NCBI RefSeq assembly: GCF_047302285.1
Contig: NZ_CP154845.1
Location: 3,720,001 to 3,784,000 of the forward strand
Source of the DNA: Robertmurraya sp047302285
Lineage (GTDB): Bacteria > Bacillota > Bacilli > Bacillales > Cytobacillaceae
DNA length: 64,000 nucleotides
Direction of reading: 5' to 3'
Position 1 is the stretch's first letter. Each line of letters starts with the position of its first letter. This document shows, piece after piece, positions 18,083 to 25,912 of this stretch. Made by a program: the position numbers and the translations under genes. The notes under the pieces are model-generated. The model was not told where the DNA came from. It was given only the letters and a program-made list of their open reading frames with translations, and made no database searches.

Positions 18083-18139
18083 GTCATTATCACCACCTAT
18101 TTTAATTAAATTTATAATTTTGGAAGTGCTTTCACAAGA

Positions 18140-18179
18140 ATTGTATATAACACTATAAAAAATGTCAACATTTTTTATA
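18140..18179 (-). promoter_or_regulatory. Promoter and probable GntR operator of the TRAP operon
   Basis: On the minus strand TTGACA (18163-18168) and TACAAT (18140-18145) are separated by exactly 17 bases, about 60 bases before the GntR start. A perfect palindrome, TATAAAAAATGT-CA-ACATTTTTTATA, spans 18154-18179 and covers the -35 box, the right place for a repressor. Spacing and symmetry are read directly; the assignment to the GntR protein is inference. Confidence 0.7.
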
Positions 18180-18570
18180 AAAAGAAAACATTATTTATTA
18201 ATTGTTAACATTATTGTAGGTAATATTGAGTATTGACTTTTAATGTTATTAAAAAATTGTCATTCTGTTTTGTTCATTATAAAGATAATAATATTCATTA
18301 TTTTGAAATTTTAAGATATATGGAGATATTCGGTGAAAATCAGAGCATTTTTTTCATTATATTGAACAATTCGTTCATTTTGGCGTTTTCCAAAAGAAGA
18401 AATGTGTTCTAAACTACGATTAAAATGTTCGTTATAAAGAATAAACACCTAATTTACGAACAATTTGATAACTAAAAAGGGGGGACATCTTCACTGGAGC
18501 TAGATTCATCTACAACAACACAGAAAGAATACATAAATAAAACTTAATGAACATGGAAGGAAAGGTGAAC
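18180..18570 (+). promoter_or_regulatory. Regulatory region of the secreted-protein operon
   Basis: AT-rich DNA without genes. TGTTC(A/G)TTATAAAGA occurs twice on the plus strand, at 18271-18285 and 18426-18440 (14 of 15 identical). Related GAACAATTCGTTC (about 18364) and ACGAACAATTT (about 18456) half-sites lie between or after them. These may be operators or alternative promoters for the operon starting at 18571. A GGGGGG at about 18480 is followed by a short ORF-like stretch with no standard start codon. Confidence 0.4.
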
Positions 18571-18999
18571 TTGAAGAAATTTCTCGCTTTTTTTATAACT
18601 TGCTTCCTGTTGTTAAGCTGTTCGCCCATCTATGCCCATACAGATTCAGGAGAAAGACTCCATAACGTATATCAAAAGCTCTTCCATACGAGGCAGGAGA
18701 AAGTGGCAAACATTGTATCGGATAAAATTGACAGCTATAAGGAGTCTGCAATTGAACAAATCGGAACATTATTCAAGGAAACAGAAGCAGCACTTACTCA
18801 TTTTCTATTCATTTCATCTACTAATGCACAGAAGGACATTGAGGATTATAAAGAAAGTCATCATACTCAATTACTGAAAACAAAGGATCAATTATTAAAA
18901 CAGGACTTCCAAGAATTTTCCCAAGAAAAAAGCAAGGAGATTGATGTTGAAATTTCTCAAGATATTGAGGGATTTCTTGAAGAAATTCTATCAAATTAG
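18571..18999 (+). CDS. Secreted helical protein 1 of a three-member set
   Basis: About 142 residues from TTG at 18571, which follows GGAAAGG; earlier in-frame ATGs at 18547 and 18553 lack a ribosome site. The start gives MKKFLAFFITCFLLLSCSPIYA, a signal peptide, probably cut after YA. The mature part is almost entirely charged helix (TDSGERLHNVYQKLFHTRQE, then KIDSYKESAIEQIGTLFKE), likely coiled coil. Its first 25 mature residues resemble those of the next two proteins (TD.GE.L..xY...F). No catalytic motif is visible. First gene of the operon ending in a signal peptidase. Confidence 0.7.
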   Translation: MKKFLAFFITCFLLLSCSPIYAHTDSGERLHNVYQKLFHTRQEKVANIVSDKIDSYKESAIEQIGTLFKETEAALTHFLFISSTNAQKDIEDYKESHHTQLLKTKDQLLKQDFQEFSQEKSKEIDVEISQDIEGFLEEILSN

Positions 19000-19052
19000 C
19001 TTCTAATGAATAACAAATATAAAAATCATATGATGAAAGGAAGTTTTTAATC

Positions 19053-19823
19053 ATGAACTTAAAAGGAAAATTAGTAGCTGGAGTCGTAACGGTTGGATTG
19101 GTATCAGGCGTAGGGATGGCTTTCGCAAACACAGATGCAGGCGAAGCATTGAAAAGTTGGTATGATGCACAGTTCAATAAAACTGTGGAATCCGTTCAAA
19201 GAGACGTTGGAGCTTACACCCAAGGAAAAATTCCTAGTTTGCTAGAGGAATACAACACTAAGAAAGCAGCTGGATTAACGGAAATTTCTCAAACAGGTGA
19301 TTCAGAATTAGAAAGTAGTTCGAGTGCAATTGAACTTGCGAAGAATAGTCACATTGAATCATTAGAAGGTACAAAGGAAGAAATCTTGGGGCAAATGGGA
19401 CAACAATTTTATGAAGACGTATTTTTAGAAGGTTTTTATAAAATTCAACAAGCTAGTAATGAAGCATTCAACTATGCAAATCGTGACTTAATAGCACAGA
19501 CGGGAAATGCTGGAACTGAAGCAATTAATTCTGTCACAACTGGATTAACAGATGCTAAAGAAAGAGCTGTTTCAGAATTAGAAGAAGCGATTAGGCTCGC
19601 TAAAGAAGAACTTTCTGCTTCATTAGATACTGCGGAAGAATATACAACTCGCAACCTTAAAAATCAAGTAGATTGGCATATCGGGGATTTAAGGGAGCAA
19701 GTTGAGGATATTTTAGACACACTTGTAGCAGAGCAACAAGCACTGATTGTTGCAAAGGCGGAAGAACTTGAAGAAGATGCAAAAGCTAGCTTAGACACAT
19801 TGGTTTCTGGAATCAATAATTAA
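19053..19823 (+). CDS. Secreted helical protein 2 of a three-member set
   Basis: 256 residues with GAAAGGAAG before the ATG. A signal peptide (KLVAGVVTVGLVSGVGMAFA) is followed by NTDAGEALKSWYDAQFNKTV, matching the mature start of its neighbours. The rest is Glu/Lys/Ala-rich helix with heptad-like spacing and no Cys, including KERAVSELEEAIRLAKEELS and VDWHIGDLREQVEDILDTLV. The composition suggests a long extracellular coiled coil or filament subunit. It is the largest of the set and 53 bases after gene 1. A stem-loop follows. I know no characterised homologue. Confidence 0.7.
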   Translation: MNLKGKLVAGVVTVGLVSGVGMAFANTDAGEALKSWYDAQFNKTVESVQRDVGAYTQGKIPSLLEEYNTKKAAGLTEISQTGDSELESSSSAIELAKNSHIESLEGTKEEILGQMGQQFYEDVFLEGFYKIQQASNEAFNYANRDLIAQTGNAGTEAINSVTTGLTDAKERAVSELEEAIRLAKEELSASLDTAEEYTTRNLKNQVDWHIGDLREQVEDILDTLVAEQQALIVAKAEELEEDAKASLDTLVSGINN

Positions 19824-19832
19824 TAAATCCAA

Positions 19833-19865
19833 GTTAGGGCCTAAAAACTTAGGTCCTAACCTTTT
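19833..19865 (+). terminator. Intra-operon stem-loop
   Basis: GTTAGGGCCTAA (19833-19844) pairs with TTAGGTCCTAAC (19849-19860) with one G-U pair, followed by CTTTT. The T-run is short, so partial termination between secreted proteins 2 and 3 is likely. That would make the third protein and the peptidase less abundant. Confidence 0.6.
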
Positions 19866-19883
19866 AGCAAAGGAGGATGCCCA

Positions 19884-20375
19884 ATGTTTAATCCAAAAAG
19901 TAAAAAATTCCTAGTTGGAGCTCTTTTTTTAATATTAATAGTAGGAAGTAGTGTCAATGTTGCTTTTGCCGGACAAGATATTCATTCTCTATTATCGAGT
20001 TGGTTTCAGACTGAACGTTCGAACTCAATTGCAGAGATTGAAGAAGCCGTTGCGATAGAACAAGAAATTCAAACAGAACGTTTAAAAGAAGAGTTGCGGT
20101 TAGGAATAGAAAATGCGGAGCGCCAATTGGAGAATTACACTGATAAGATGAAAGCAAACAGTATTTCAGAAATTCAAAAGCATGCAGACCAACTTATCAA
20201 CTCTATTGATATTGACCAGTCAGATGAAAAAAATAAGGTAGCTAGTGAGTTGGCTGACATTATTCAAGAAGCAAAAAGTAAGATAGATGCTATTACTCCC
20301 CAACATGCGGTAGTCTCAGACGAGGATTCAGAATTGCCCGATGAGGATATGGGTATTTCAAAAGAAACAAAATAA
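19884..20375 (+). CDS. Secreted helical protein 3 of a three-member set
   Basis: 163 residues with a strong AAAGGAGG before the ATG. Signal peptide FLVGALFLILIVGSSVNVAFA, then GQDIHSLLSSWFQTERSNSI, the mature start shared in pattern with proteins 1 and 2. The rest is Glu/Lys/Gln-rich helix (RLKEELRLGIENAERQLENY) and an acidic tail (DEDSELPDEDMG). No enzymatic motif. It lies 22 bases before the signal peptidase gene and is probably co-translated at lower level than protein 2. Confidence 0.7.
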   Translation: MFNPKSKKFLVGALFLILIVGSSVNVAFAGQDIHSLLSSWFQTERSNSIAEIEEAVAIEQEIQTERLKEELRLGIENAERQLENYTDKMKANSISEIQKHADQLINSIDIDQSDEKNKVASELADIIQEAKSKIDAITPQHAVVSDEDSELPDEDMGISKETK

Positions 20376-20397
20376 AATGACGGAAGGTGGAAGGTGA

Positions 20398-20937
20398 ATG
20401 AGGTTGGAAGTCGATTTAAATCCAGTTGATGCAAATCAATTAGAAATGGGGAAAACAGATAAGAAAAAAGGAAGCTTGTCAAATTGGCTAGGATTTCTAT
20501 TCATTCTAGCGATCATCTTTTTCATCTCTCATTCTGCCATTGGGATTACAGTCATTAGTGGACAATCGATGGCTCCCACTCTTAATGATAATAATATTAC
20601 GTTATCAAACCAGTTATTTTATACAATTGAAAGAAACGACATCGTTATTTTTCAAGACGAAAATGGCTTTGATGTCATTAAGAGAGTGATTGCTTTACCC
20701 AATGAAACGATTGAAATTAAAGACGGTGTAGTCTTGGTGAATGGAAATCCAATAGATGAAGAATTCACAGTTGGTATAGCAAATGATATGGAAAAACAAC
20801 GGGTTGCTGATGGCGCCTATTTTGTTATGGGTGATAATCGAGAGCCTGGAGAAAGTCTAGACAGCAGAAGTTCCAACATTGGAACAATTCCAGAGAATAG
20901 AATCGAAGGAAAGATGTTATTTTCATTTGGGATGTAG
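20398..20937 (+). CDS. Signal peptidase I (S26)
   Basis: 179 residues. One N-terminal membrane helix (WLGFLFILAIIFFIS) is followed by the catalytic box VISGQSMAPTL with nucleophile Ser57. The lysine box is FDVIKRVIALPNETIEI with general base Lys95. The later conserved boxes read GDNREPGESLDSRS and GTIPENRIEGKM. Length and the Ser/Lys dyad fit a bacterial-type peptidase rather than the Ser/His SipW type. Active site faces outside. It closes the operon of three secreted proteins, 22 bases after the third, so it may be a dedicated processing enzyme. The start (ATG 20398) follows GGAAGGTG. Confidence 0.85.
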   Translation: MRLEVDLNPVDANQLEMGKTDKKKGSLSNWLGFLFILAIIFFISHSAIGITVISGQSMAPTLNDNNITLSNQLFYTIERNDIVIFQDENGFDVIKRVIALPNETIEIKDGVVLVNGNPIDEEFTVGIANDMEKQRVADGAYFVMGDNREPGESLDSRSSNIGTIPENRIEGKMLFSFGM

Positions 20938-20950
20938 ACCTCTAATACTC

Positions 20951-20995
20951 AAAAAAAATGGAGAGCTCCTCACTGATTAAAGTGACCACCTCTCC
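20951..20995 (-). terminator. Intrinsic terminator for the zinc-ribbon pseudogene
   Basis: GGAGAG/CTCTCC outer arms (20960-20965, 20990-20995) and TCACT/AGTGA inner arms (20970-20974, 20981-20985) form a hairpin. On the minus strand it is followed by eight T (20951-20958). It may also stop plus-strand transcription after the signal peptidase. Confidence 0.65.
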
Positions 20996-21010
20996 TCTCT
21001 CCTTTGAATA

Positions 21011-21217
21011 TCATCCAAAGAAAAGATCAATGACATTAGAAACACCAGAAGCATTCATATTGTAAAATTCAGAAAACCCACAGTTTGTGCAATAGACCAC
21101 TTTAAAACGTTTATGTTGGATATCAAATATCTTATATAGCCCAGTTCCAGTTGTTGCAATCTCCTAAGTCTTAGCCTCTATACTCCCACGCTTAATACAG
21201 CCTTTTTCTTTCATCAT
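21011..21217 (-). pseudogene. Zinc-ribbon nucleic-acid-binding-like protein with in-frame stop
   Basis: The frame from ATG ATG (21212-21217), preceded by AAAGGAG, reads MKEKGCIKRGSIEAKT, then an amber TAG at 21164-21166. It continues in the same frame with EIATTGTGLYKIFDIQHKRF, VVYCTNCGFSEFYNMNASGV and SNVIDLFFG. That is the family of about 65 residues with two CxxC pairs and a Phe-Phe-Gly end. The first CxxC is also damaged (Cys to Arg, CIKRGS). The promoter-proximal signals and terminator remain, so the decay is recent. Confidence 0.8.
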
Positions 21218-21376
21218 TGACTCCTTTAAGAATACCAGACAATAAGTAAATTCCTATTATCCAAGCCTTGATAATTCATACTTTCTTTGTGGGTTTAATA
21301 AGATATAAGAATCATCACCTATCATTTTTATGTTTTGTAAAAAAAGGCTTCAAAATAGGAAGCATAACTATAACAT

Positions 21377-21830
21377 CTATCCTAAAGTTAGAGTATACGG
21401 TCTGGCTAAATCAGGATGGTTTATCAGACGAATTGTTTTCGGCTCACATCGAATCACAATATAATTCGGATCCGCCGGTCCTGTTAAATATTTCAAGAAA
21501 TTATCATACCAAAAATGATCTCTTAATTCTTATTCATCATGAAGAGATGCGACTGCCGTAATTTCCAAATACGGCTTCCCAAAGCCAGCACCTTCACTTC
21601 CTAAAAGAATATGAACCTTGCTGTTTTTTAGAATGTCTTGTACCTTTTCAGTCTGCTTATTCGAAATTGTATATAACAAAAACTCTTCATTTCGGAAAAT
21701 CATTAATCGAGAATATGGTTGATCCCCTTTCATAGTGCTCAACGAGCCAAGACGATGTTCAGATAAAATCCTCTTTATTTCATCTTTAACTTGTTTCTGT
21801 TCCTTATTTCCCCACCACTTTCACTAAATA
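21377..21830 (-). pseudogene. Pyridoxamine 5'-phosphate oxidase-like general stress protein with in-frame stop
   Basis: The frame reads VKDEIKRILSEHRLGSLSTM, SRLMIFRNEEFLLYTISNKQ and ILLGSEGAGFGKPYLEITAV, then a TAA at 21530-21532. It continues in the same frame with ELRDHFWYDNFLKYLTGPAD, PNYIVIRCEPKTIRLIN and a second stop at 21377. This is the order of the flavin-binding split-barrel proteins of the general stress protein 26 type. The frame lacks a standard start codon before SLSTM. With the neighbour at 21011 it forms a pair of genes, each broken by one stop. Confidence 0.8.
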
Positions 21831-21911
21831 TTTATTCCGTTATCACTTTAAAAACGGTGCCTGTCCCCCGATACATAACACGTTTAGTCAGTGGGAGTAT
21901 AAGCACCTTCG

Positions 21912-23960
21912 CTATATTTCTTTTATATTTACATACACACTATTAAAGGCCATTCCTTGGTTTCCTGTTGCAACTTCTCCCATATCTGTTGGGGTGAACG
22001 AGATGAGCCTATTTACTAAACTATGGTTCGCTTGAACCAATAAAATGGAAGGGTGGACTTCATGAGATAGACGGCACTTCAACTTAATCTCACCCTGATC
22101 ATTATAGACGGAAACGCGCGAATCATTTCTTATCCCTTTTTTCGATGCACTTGTTGGATGAATATAAACGATTGGTTCTTTCTTTCCACTTTGAATTAAG
22201 TCCAAATTTTTGAATTGAGAATTTAAATCAAACTGACCATGATTGGTGAGTAATAAGAACATATTCTTTTTATCTGTAGGATTTGAAACAAAATACTCAG
22301 CAATGGGTGATTTTCCATTATTCAGGGCTCGCTCTGAACAAAATTCGAATTTTTCAGATGGTGTCTCAAATTGTTTATTTTCCCATGCAATTTTTGGAAC
22401 CTCTAACAGTCTCGGACCATCTAATAATTCCTGCCAATGACAGATCCCTAATTTTTCATATATTTCATTCGTAAATTCTTCTTCGATAAAAACCTCCACC
22501 GATTTATCATAAGGAAATGTTGAAAAACCTGGCCTTAACTCGTTTAACCTTTTCGCTAGCAGGCATACAATTTCTAAATCGCTTTTACTCTCATAATAAG
22601 GCTTAATGGCTGGCTCATTGATTCCAATCCAATAATGCCAATAACTTGGAACAATATCCCATTCTTCAAAATTAGTCGTTGTCGGTAAAACAATATCTGA
22701 TAGTTGAGCTGTTGGAGTTAGAAACTGATCGACAGTTACGATTAGCTCTAAATAGGACAACATTTTTTGCAACAGCTTTTGGTCAGGATTCTGTGTAAGT
22801 AAATTACGACATGAGATCCATAGCATTTTGATGGGAGGATTTTCTGTTTCCTGAAGCTCACTAGCAAAATCATTCATATCAATTGAACGGAAGCAGTTGC
22901 CTTTAGTAAATCCATGATTAAAATAACTGGTTATCTGATTTGAAAACTCGAGGCTCCCCATTTGAGCATATAAAACACCGGAACCTTGTTTTCCGATATT
23001 TCCTGTCATGGCCATTAAGGCATGAATGGCCCGAATATTTTGCCCTCCGTTTATATTCCTCTGAAGACCAAAACCAACCCAAACAATTGCATTTTTCCCT
23101 TCAGCTAATGTATCTGCAATCGCAGCTATCGTTTCAAGCTTAAGCCCACATTCTTTCAATAGTTCTTCCATTTTTAGTGATTGTATATAGTTAAGAAATA
23201 CATCAAATCCCAACGTATAATCCTTTATAAACAGCTCATCCAATTCCTTTTTTTCATATAAATATTTTGCAATCGCTAATGCCACAGCTCCGTCTGTACC
23301 TGGGTTGATTTGCACGTACACATCAGATTTTTTGGCAGTAGCTGTATAAACAGGGTCGATCGTAACAATCGTAGCTCCTCTCTTTTTTGCCTCATATATA
23401 TATGGCACAGAATGAATGGATGTCCAAACAGGGTTACTCCCCCATAGAATAATAGTATCTGCATAAACCATCTGTTCTGGGTCAGAGGTTTTATTATTTC
23501 CAAAATCATATATCGCTGCATCTAATCCTGATGACCAGCAAGGAGAGCCAACTGCACGTGTTGTTTGACCTAAACTATTAAAGAACCCCTCCACTCCATT
23601 ATGGAGAATACCAAAATTTCCGGAATATTTATTCAAAGCAACGGACAGATTCGAATCATACCGATCATAAAGCTCAATTATTTTTTCAGAGATGATATCG
23701 ATCGCCTTTTCCCACGTAATTCTAATCCATTCACCACTTCCTCTTTTGCTTTGCATCATAGGATATTTTAGTCGTTCAGGATGATAAACATGGGATAAGT
23801 AGTTGTAACCTTTTGGACACAGCTTACCTTTTGTATATCCATGCTTTTTATCTCCAGTTATTTTTGTAAGTTTTCCATTAATGGTATATCCTAACATAGC
23901 GCAGCTACTATAACAGTTTCTTGGACAAACGTGACGAGTGACATTATATTTTTTATCCAA
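21912..23960 (-). CDS. Molybdopterin-dependent oxidoreductase, catalytic subunit without TAT signal
   Basis: 682 residues from TTG at 23960, preceded by GGAGGGA. The Fe4S4 motif is Cys12, Cys16, Cys20 and Cys48 (VCPRNCYSSC, then LCPKG). The molybdenum-site segment reads GSPCWSSGLDAAIYDFG, with Cys141 in the same place as in the second oxidoreductase of this window. The C-terminal molydopterin-dinucleotide domain has FLLLTNHGQFDLNSQFKN and ends TGNQGMAFNSVYVNIKEI. There is no twin-arginine leader, so it probably works in the cytoplasm. It diverges from a ferredoxin-regulator pair across an Fnr-type site. Substrate unknown. Confidence 0.85.
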   Translation of the reverse strand: MDKKYNVTRHVCPRNCYSSCAMLGYTINGKLTKITGDKKHGYTKGKLCPKGYNYLSHVYHPERLKYPMMQSKRGSGEWIRITWEKAIDIISEKIIELYDRYDSNLSVALNKYSGNFGILHNGVEGFFNSLGQTTRAVGSPCWSSGLDAAIYDFGNNKTSDPEQMVYADTIILWGSNPVWTSIHSVPYIYEAKKRGATIVTIDPVYTATAKKSDVYVQINPGTDGAVALAIAKYLYEKKELDELFIKDYTLGFDVFLNYIQSLKMEELLKECGLKLETIAAIADTLAEGKNAIVWVGFGLQRNINGGQNIRAIHALMAMTGNIGKQGSGVLYAQMGSLEFSNQITSYFNHGFTKGNCFRSIDMNDFASELQETENPPIKMLWISCRNLLTQNPDQKLLQKMLSYLELIVTVDQFLTPTAQLSDIVLPTTTNFEEWDIVPSYWHYWIGINEPAIKPYYESKSDLEIVCLLAKRLNELRPGFSTFPYDKSVEVFIEEEFTNEIYEKLGICHWQELLDGPRLLEVPKIAWENKQFETPSEKFEFCSERALNNGKSPIAEYFVSNPTDKKNMFLLLTNHGQFDLNSQFKNLDLIQSGKKEPIVYIHPTSASKKGIRNDSRVSVYNDQGEIKLKCRLSHEVHPSILLVQANHSLVNRLISFTPTDMGEVATGNQGMAFNSVYVNIKEI

Positions 23961-23994
23961 TCGCAATCCCTCCAATTTTATTTTACTATTTTTA

Positions 23995-24010
23995 TGTGAA
24001 TTTTCTCACA
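23995..24010. promoter_or_regulatory. Fnr/Crp-type site in a divergent promoter region
   Basis: TGTGA-ATTTTC-TCACA matches the Bacillus Fnr consensus TGTGA-N6-TCACA exactly. It lies 35 bases before the oxidoreductase start at 23960 and 68 before the ferredoxin start at 24078. A direct repeat of CACATGTTCA follows at 24007-24027 and may bind a second factor, for example the PucR-type regulator encoded nearby (inference). Confidence 0.7.
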
Positions 24011-24077
24011 TGTTCATCACATGTTCACTTAATTTTTCTCTTGTCCTGTTTTATGATGATATAAGAGGTGAATTACA

Positions 24078-24638
24078 ATGAAACAATTAGCATTTTTCAT
24101 AGATGTGAATAAATGTATATTTTGCCGGTCCTGCACGTACGCTTGTGCTAATGAAAACGAAACGAAAGATTTTAAACGGAGAAAAGTTGTCACATTAGCT
24201 CAAGCTCATTCAAAGGAGGATATCCATTTTTCTACTTCGTGTAATCATTGTGAAACTCCTGCCTGTATGCCCGTATGTAACCGCAACTGTATTCGTAAAT
24301 TAAGTAATGGGGTTGTAATCTTAGACAAGCAAAATTGTGATGGCTGTGGAAGTTGTGCGTCTGCTTGTCCATTTCAAGCAATTACGATAGATACTACTAA
24401 CCATAAAGCCGATAAATGCGATATGTGTTACAGTCGTTTGCAAAGAGGAGAAAGTCCGGTATGTGTTGAATCCTGCATTGCAGAGGCAATTTCAATTAGA
24501 AATATAATGGAAGATTATTCTCCCGAATATAAGTCTTCCCTTAAGGAATATACGATGAAAATGATTACGAACCCCTCGACTCGCTATAAATATGACCGCT
24601 CCGAAAAAATACGAGTATGGTCCGAAGGAAGAGAGTAG
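24078..24638 (+). CDS. 4Fe-4S dicluster ferredoxin-type electron-transfer subunit (DmsB-like)
   Basis: 186 residues with AGAGGTG before the ATG. Four cysteine clusters in DmsB order: CIFCRSCTYAC, CNHCETPACMPVCNRNC, CDGCGSCASAC and CDMC with CVESC, enough for four Fe4S4 clusters. No export signal. It is divergent from the TAT-less catalytic subunit at 21912-23960 and probably passes electrons to or from it. The 3' end is four bases from the regulator start, so regulator and ferredoxin share a transcript. Confidence 0.87.
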   Translation: MKQLAFFIDVNKCIFCRSCTYACANENETKDFKRRKVVTLAQAHSKEDIHFSTSCNHCETPACMPVCNRNCIRKLSNGVVILDKQNCDGCGSCASACPFQAITIDTTNHKADKCDMCYSRLQRGESPVCVESCIAEAISIRNIMEDYSPEYKSSLKEYTMKMITNPSTRYKYDRSEKIRVWSEGRE

Positions 24639-24642
24639 GCTG

Positions 24643-25845
24643 ATGAACCAAATACCGATTTCAAATGATCTAACTGCAAGTTGGCTTTATTTATTTCACC
24701 AACAGGATATACAGCACGTCATTCAGAAATTCAAAACATACTTTGGACAAGAGCTTTACTTTTTCACGAATAAAAAGGAGTATGTAGAGCTAATTCCATC
24801 TAGCTTTTCAACAGAAGATTTCAAAAATATAGCCTTTGAAGATAGTTCTACTTTAAATACTCAAGTGGCATTGGTAAAAAATAGAGAAATAGAATTCTAT
24901 TCCTATCCCATTGTTTCCCCCTATGAACAAACGATTGGCTATTTTTTATTTGAAAAATTAAATCAACCTGATGAGTATCAGCTTACATTACTGAAGAGTA
25001 TAACTCCTACAATGCTAACATGGGTCAAACAAGGTGAAATCACTCGTTTAATCCATTCTAAATACAAGGACCAATTCTTATTCGATATTCTTAATAACAA
25101 TATCGAGACAGAAAGTGATTTAATAGAATTAGGGAAGCTAAGGGAGATAGAAATTACGCCCAATGCATGTGTCATCGCAATGAACCTAGAAGGAAAGCAT
25201 ACTTTCTCAAAGGAAATAATTTACAATATCCAAAATATTATGCTCGAAACAGATAGTCTGGAAGCGAATATGTATACAACGTATCTTAACCACCGGATTG
25301 TTACCATTATTTTCCCTAAACTAGGCGATGAAAAAATAACAAAAACAAACTTGAATCAATGGATTCGGCAAACTAAACGTCAGGTTTCTGACATTCACCC
25401 CACTCTTCAAATGATTGTTGGAGTAGGAAGGTCCTACAATTCTAGTTTGGATATTTTTAAAAGTTTTCAGGAAGCAAAGATCGCTCTACAAATGGAAGTT
25501 TACGGTTTAGGCAGCGATGGTATCATACATTATGACGATATTGGGTACGTTCGATTGTTATCCTATATTCATAATGATTTATTAAGTGATTTTGCTCATC
25601 AATATTTAAGTGCTTTAGAAGAGCATGATAACGAATATGAAACAGATCTCATTCAAACTTTAGTTACGTACTGTAACCAAAACGGAGATATTGTAAAAAC
25701 TGCAGATATTTTATTTATTCATCAAAACACTTTACGTCAACGACTTAAGAAAATAGAATCGATATTGTGTATTCAATTAAATGACTATACAGATTTAGTC
25801 AACTTAATTTTGTCCTTGAAAATCTCTCAGCAACTGAATGTTTGA
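24643..25845 (+). CDS. PucR/CdaR-family transcriptional regulator
   Basis: 400 residues from ATG 24643, with GGAAGAGAG upstream; a longer in-frame start at 24592 lies inside the ferredoxin gene. The N-terminal third has no motif I recognise. A GGDEF-like central region typical of CdaR proteins (about residues 155-270) has ACVIAMNLEGK and IVGVGRSYNSSLDIFKSFQE. The C-terminal helix-turn-helix reads HQNTLRQRLKKIESILCI. The operon position beside a ferredoxin and opposite a molybdoenzyme suggests that it controls them in response to the substrate. Confidence 0.83.
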   Translation: MNQIPISNDLTASWLYLFHQQDIQHVIQKFKTYFGQELYFFTNKKEYVELIPSSFSTEDFKNIAFEDSSTLNTQVALVKNREIEFYSYPIVSPYEQTIGYFLFEKLNQPDEYQLTLLKSITPTMLTWVKQGEITRLIHSKYKDQFLFDILNNNIETESDLIELGKLREIEITPNACVIAMNLEGKHTFSKEIIYNIQNIMLETDSLEANMYTTYLNHRIVTIIFPKLGDEKITKTNLNQWIRQTKRQVSDIHPTLQMIVGVGRSYNSSLDIFKSFQEAKIALQMEVYGLGSDGIIHYDDIGYVRLLSYIHNDLLSDFAHQYLSALEEHDNEYETDLIQTLVTYCNQNGDIVKTADILFIHQNTLRQRLKKIESILCIQLNDYTDLVNLILSLKISQQLNV

Positions 25846-25862
25846 AATTTCTACACTAAAAG

Positions 25863-25887
25863 GCAGTACAATCAGCGATTGAACTGC
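25863..25887. terminator. Hairpin between convergent genes
   Basis: GCAGTACAATC (25863-25873) and GATTGAACTGC (25877-25887) form an 11-bp stem with one mismatch and a 3-base loop. The minus-strand side is followed by CTTTT. It separates the PucR-type regulator from the convergent iron-sulphur gene. Confidence 0.65.
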
Positions 25888-25912
25888 TCTCTTATGCATT
25901 GTATCTATTTAT

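Noticed and set aside
21268..21561. Plus-strand ORF of 97 codons
   Set aside because: It lies over the 3' half of the flavin-like stress pseudogene on the minus strand, whose family similarity explains the sequence.
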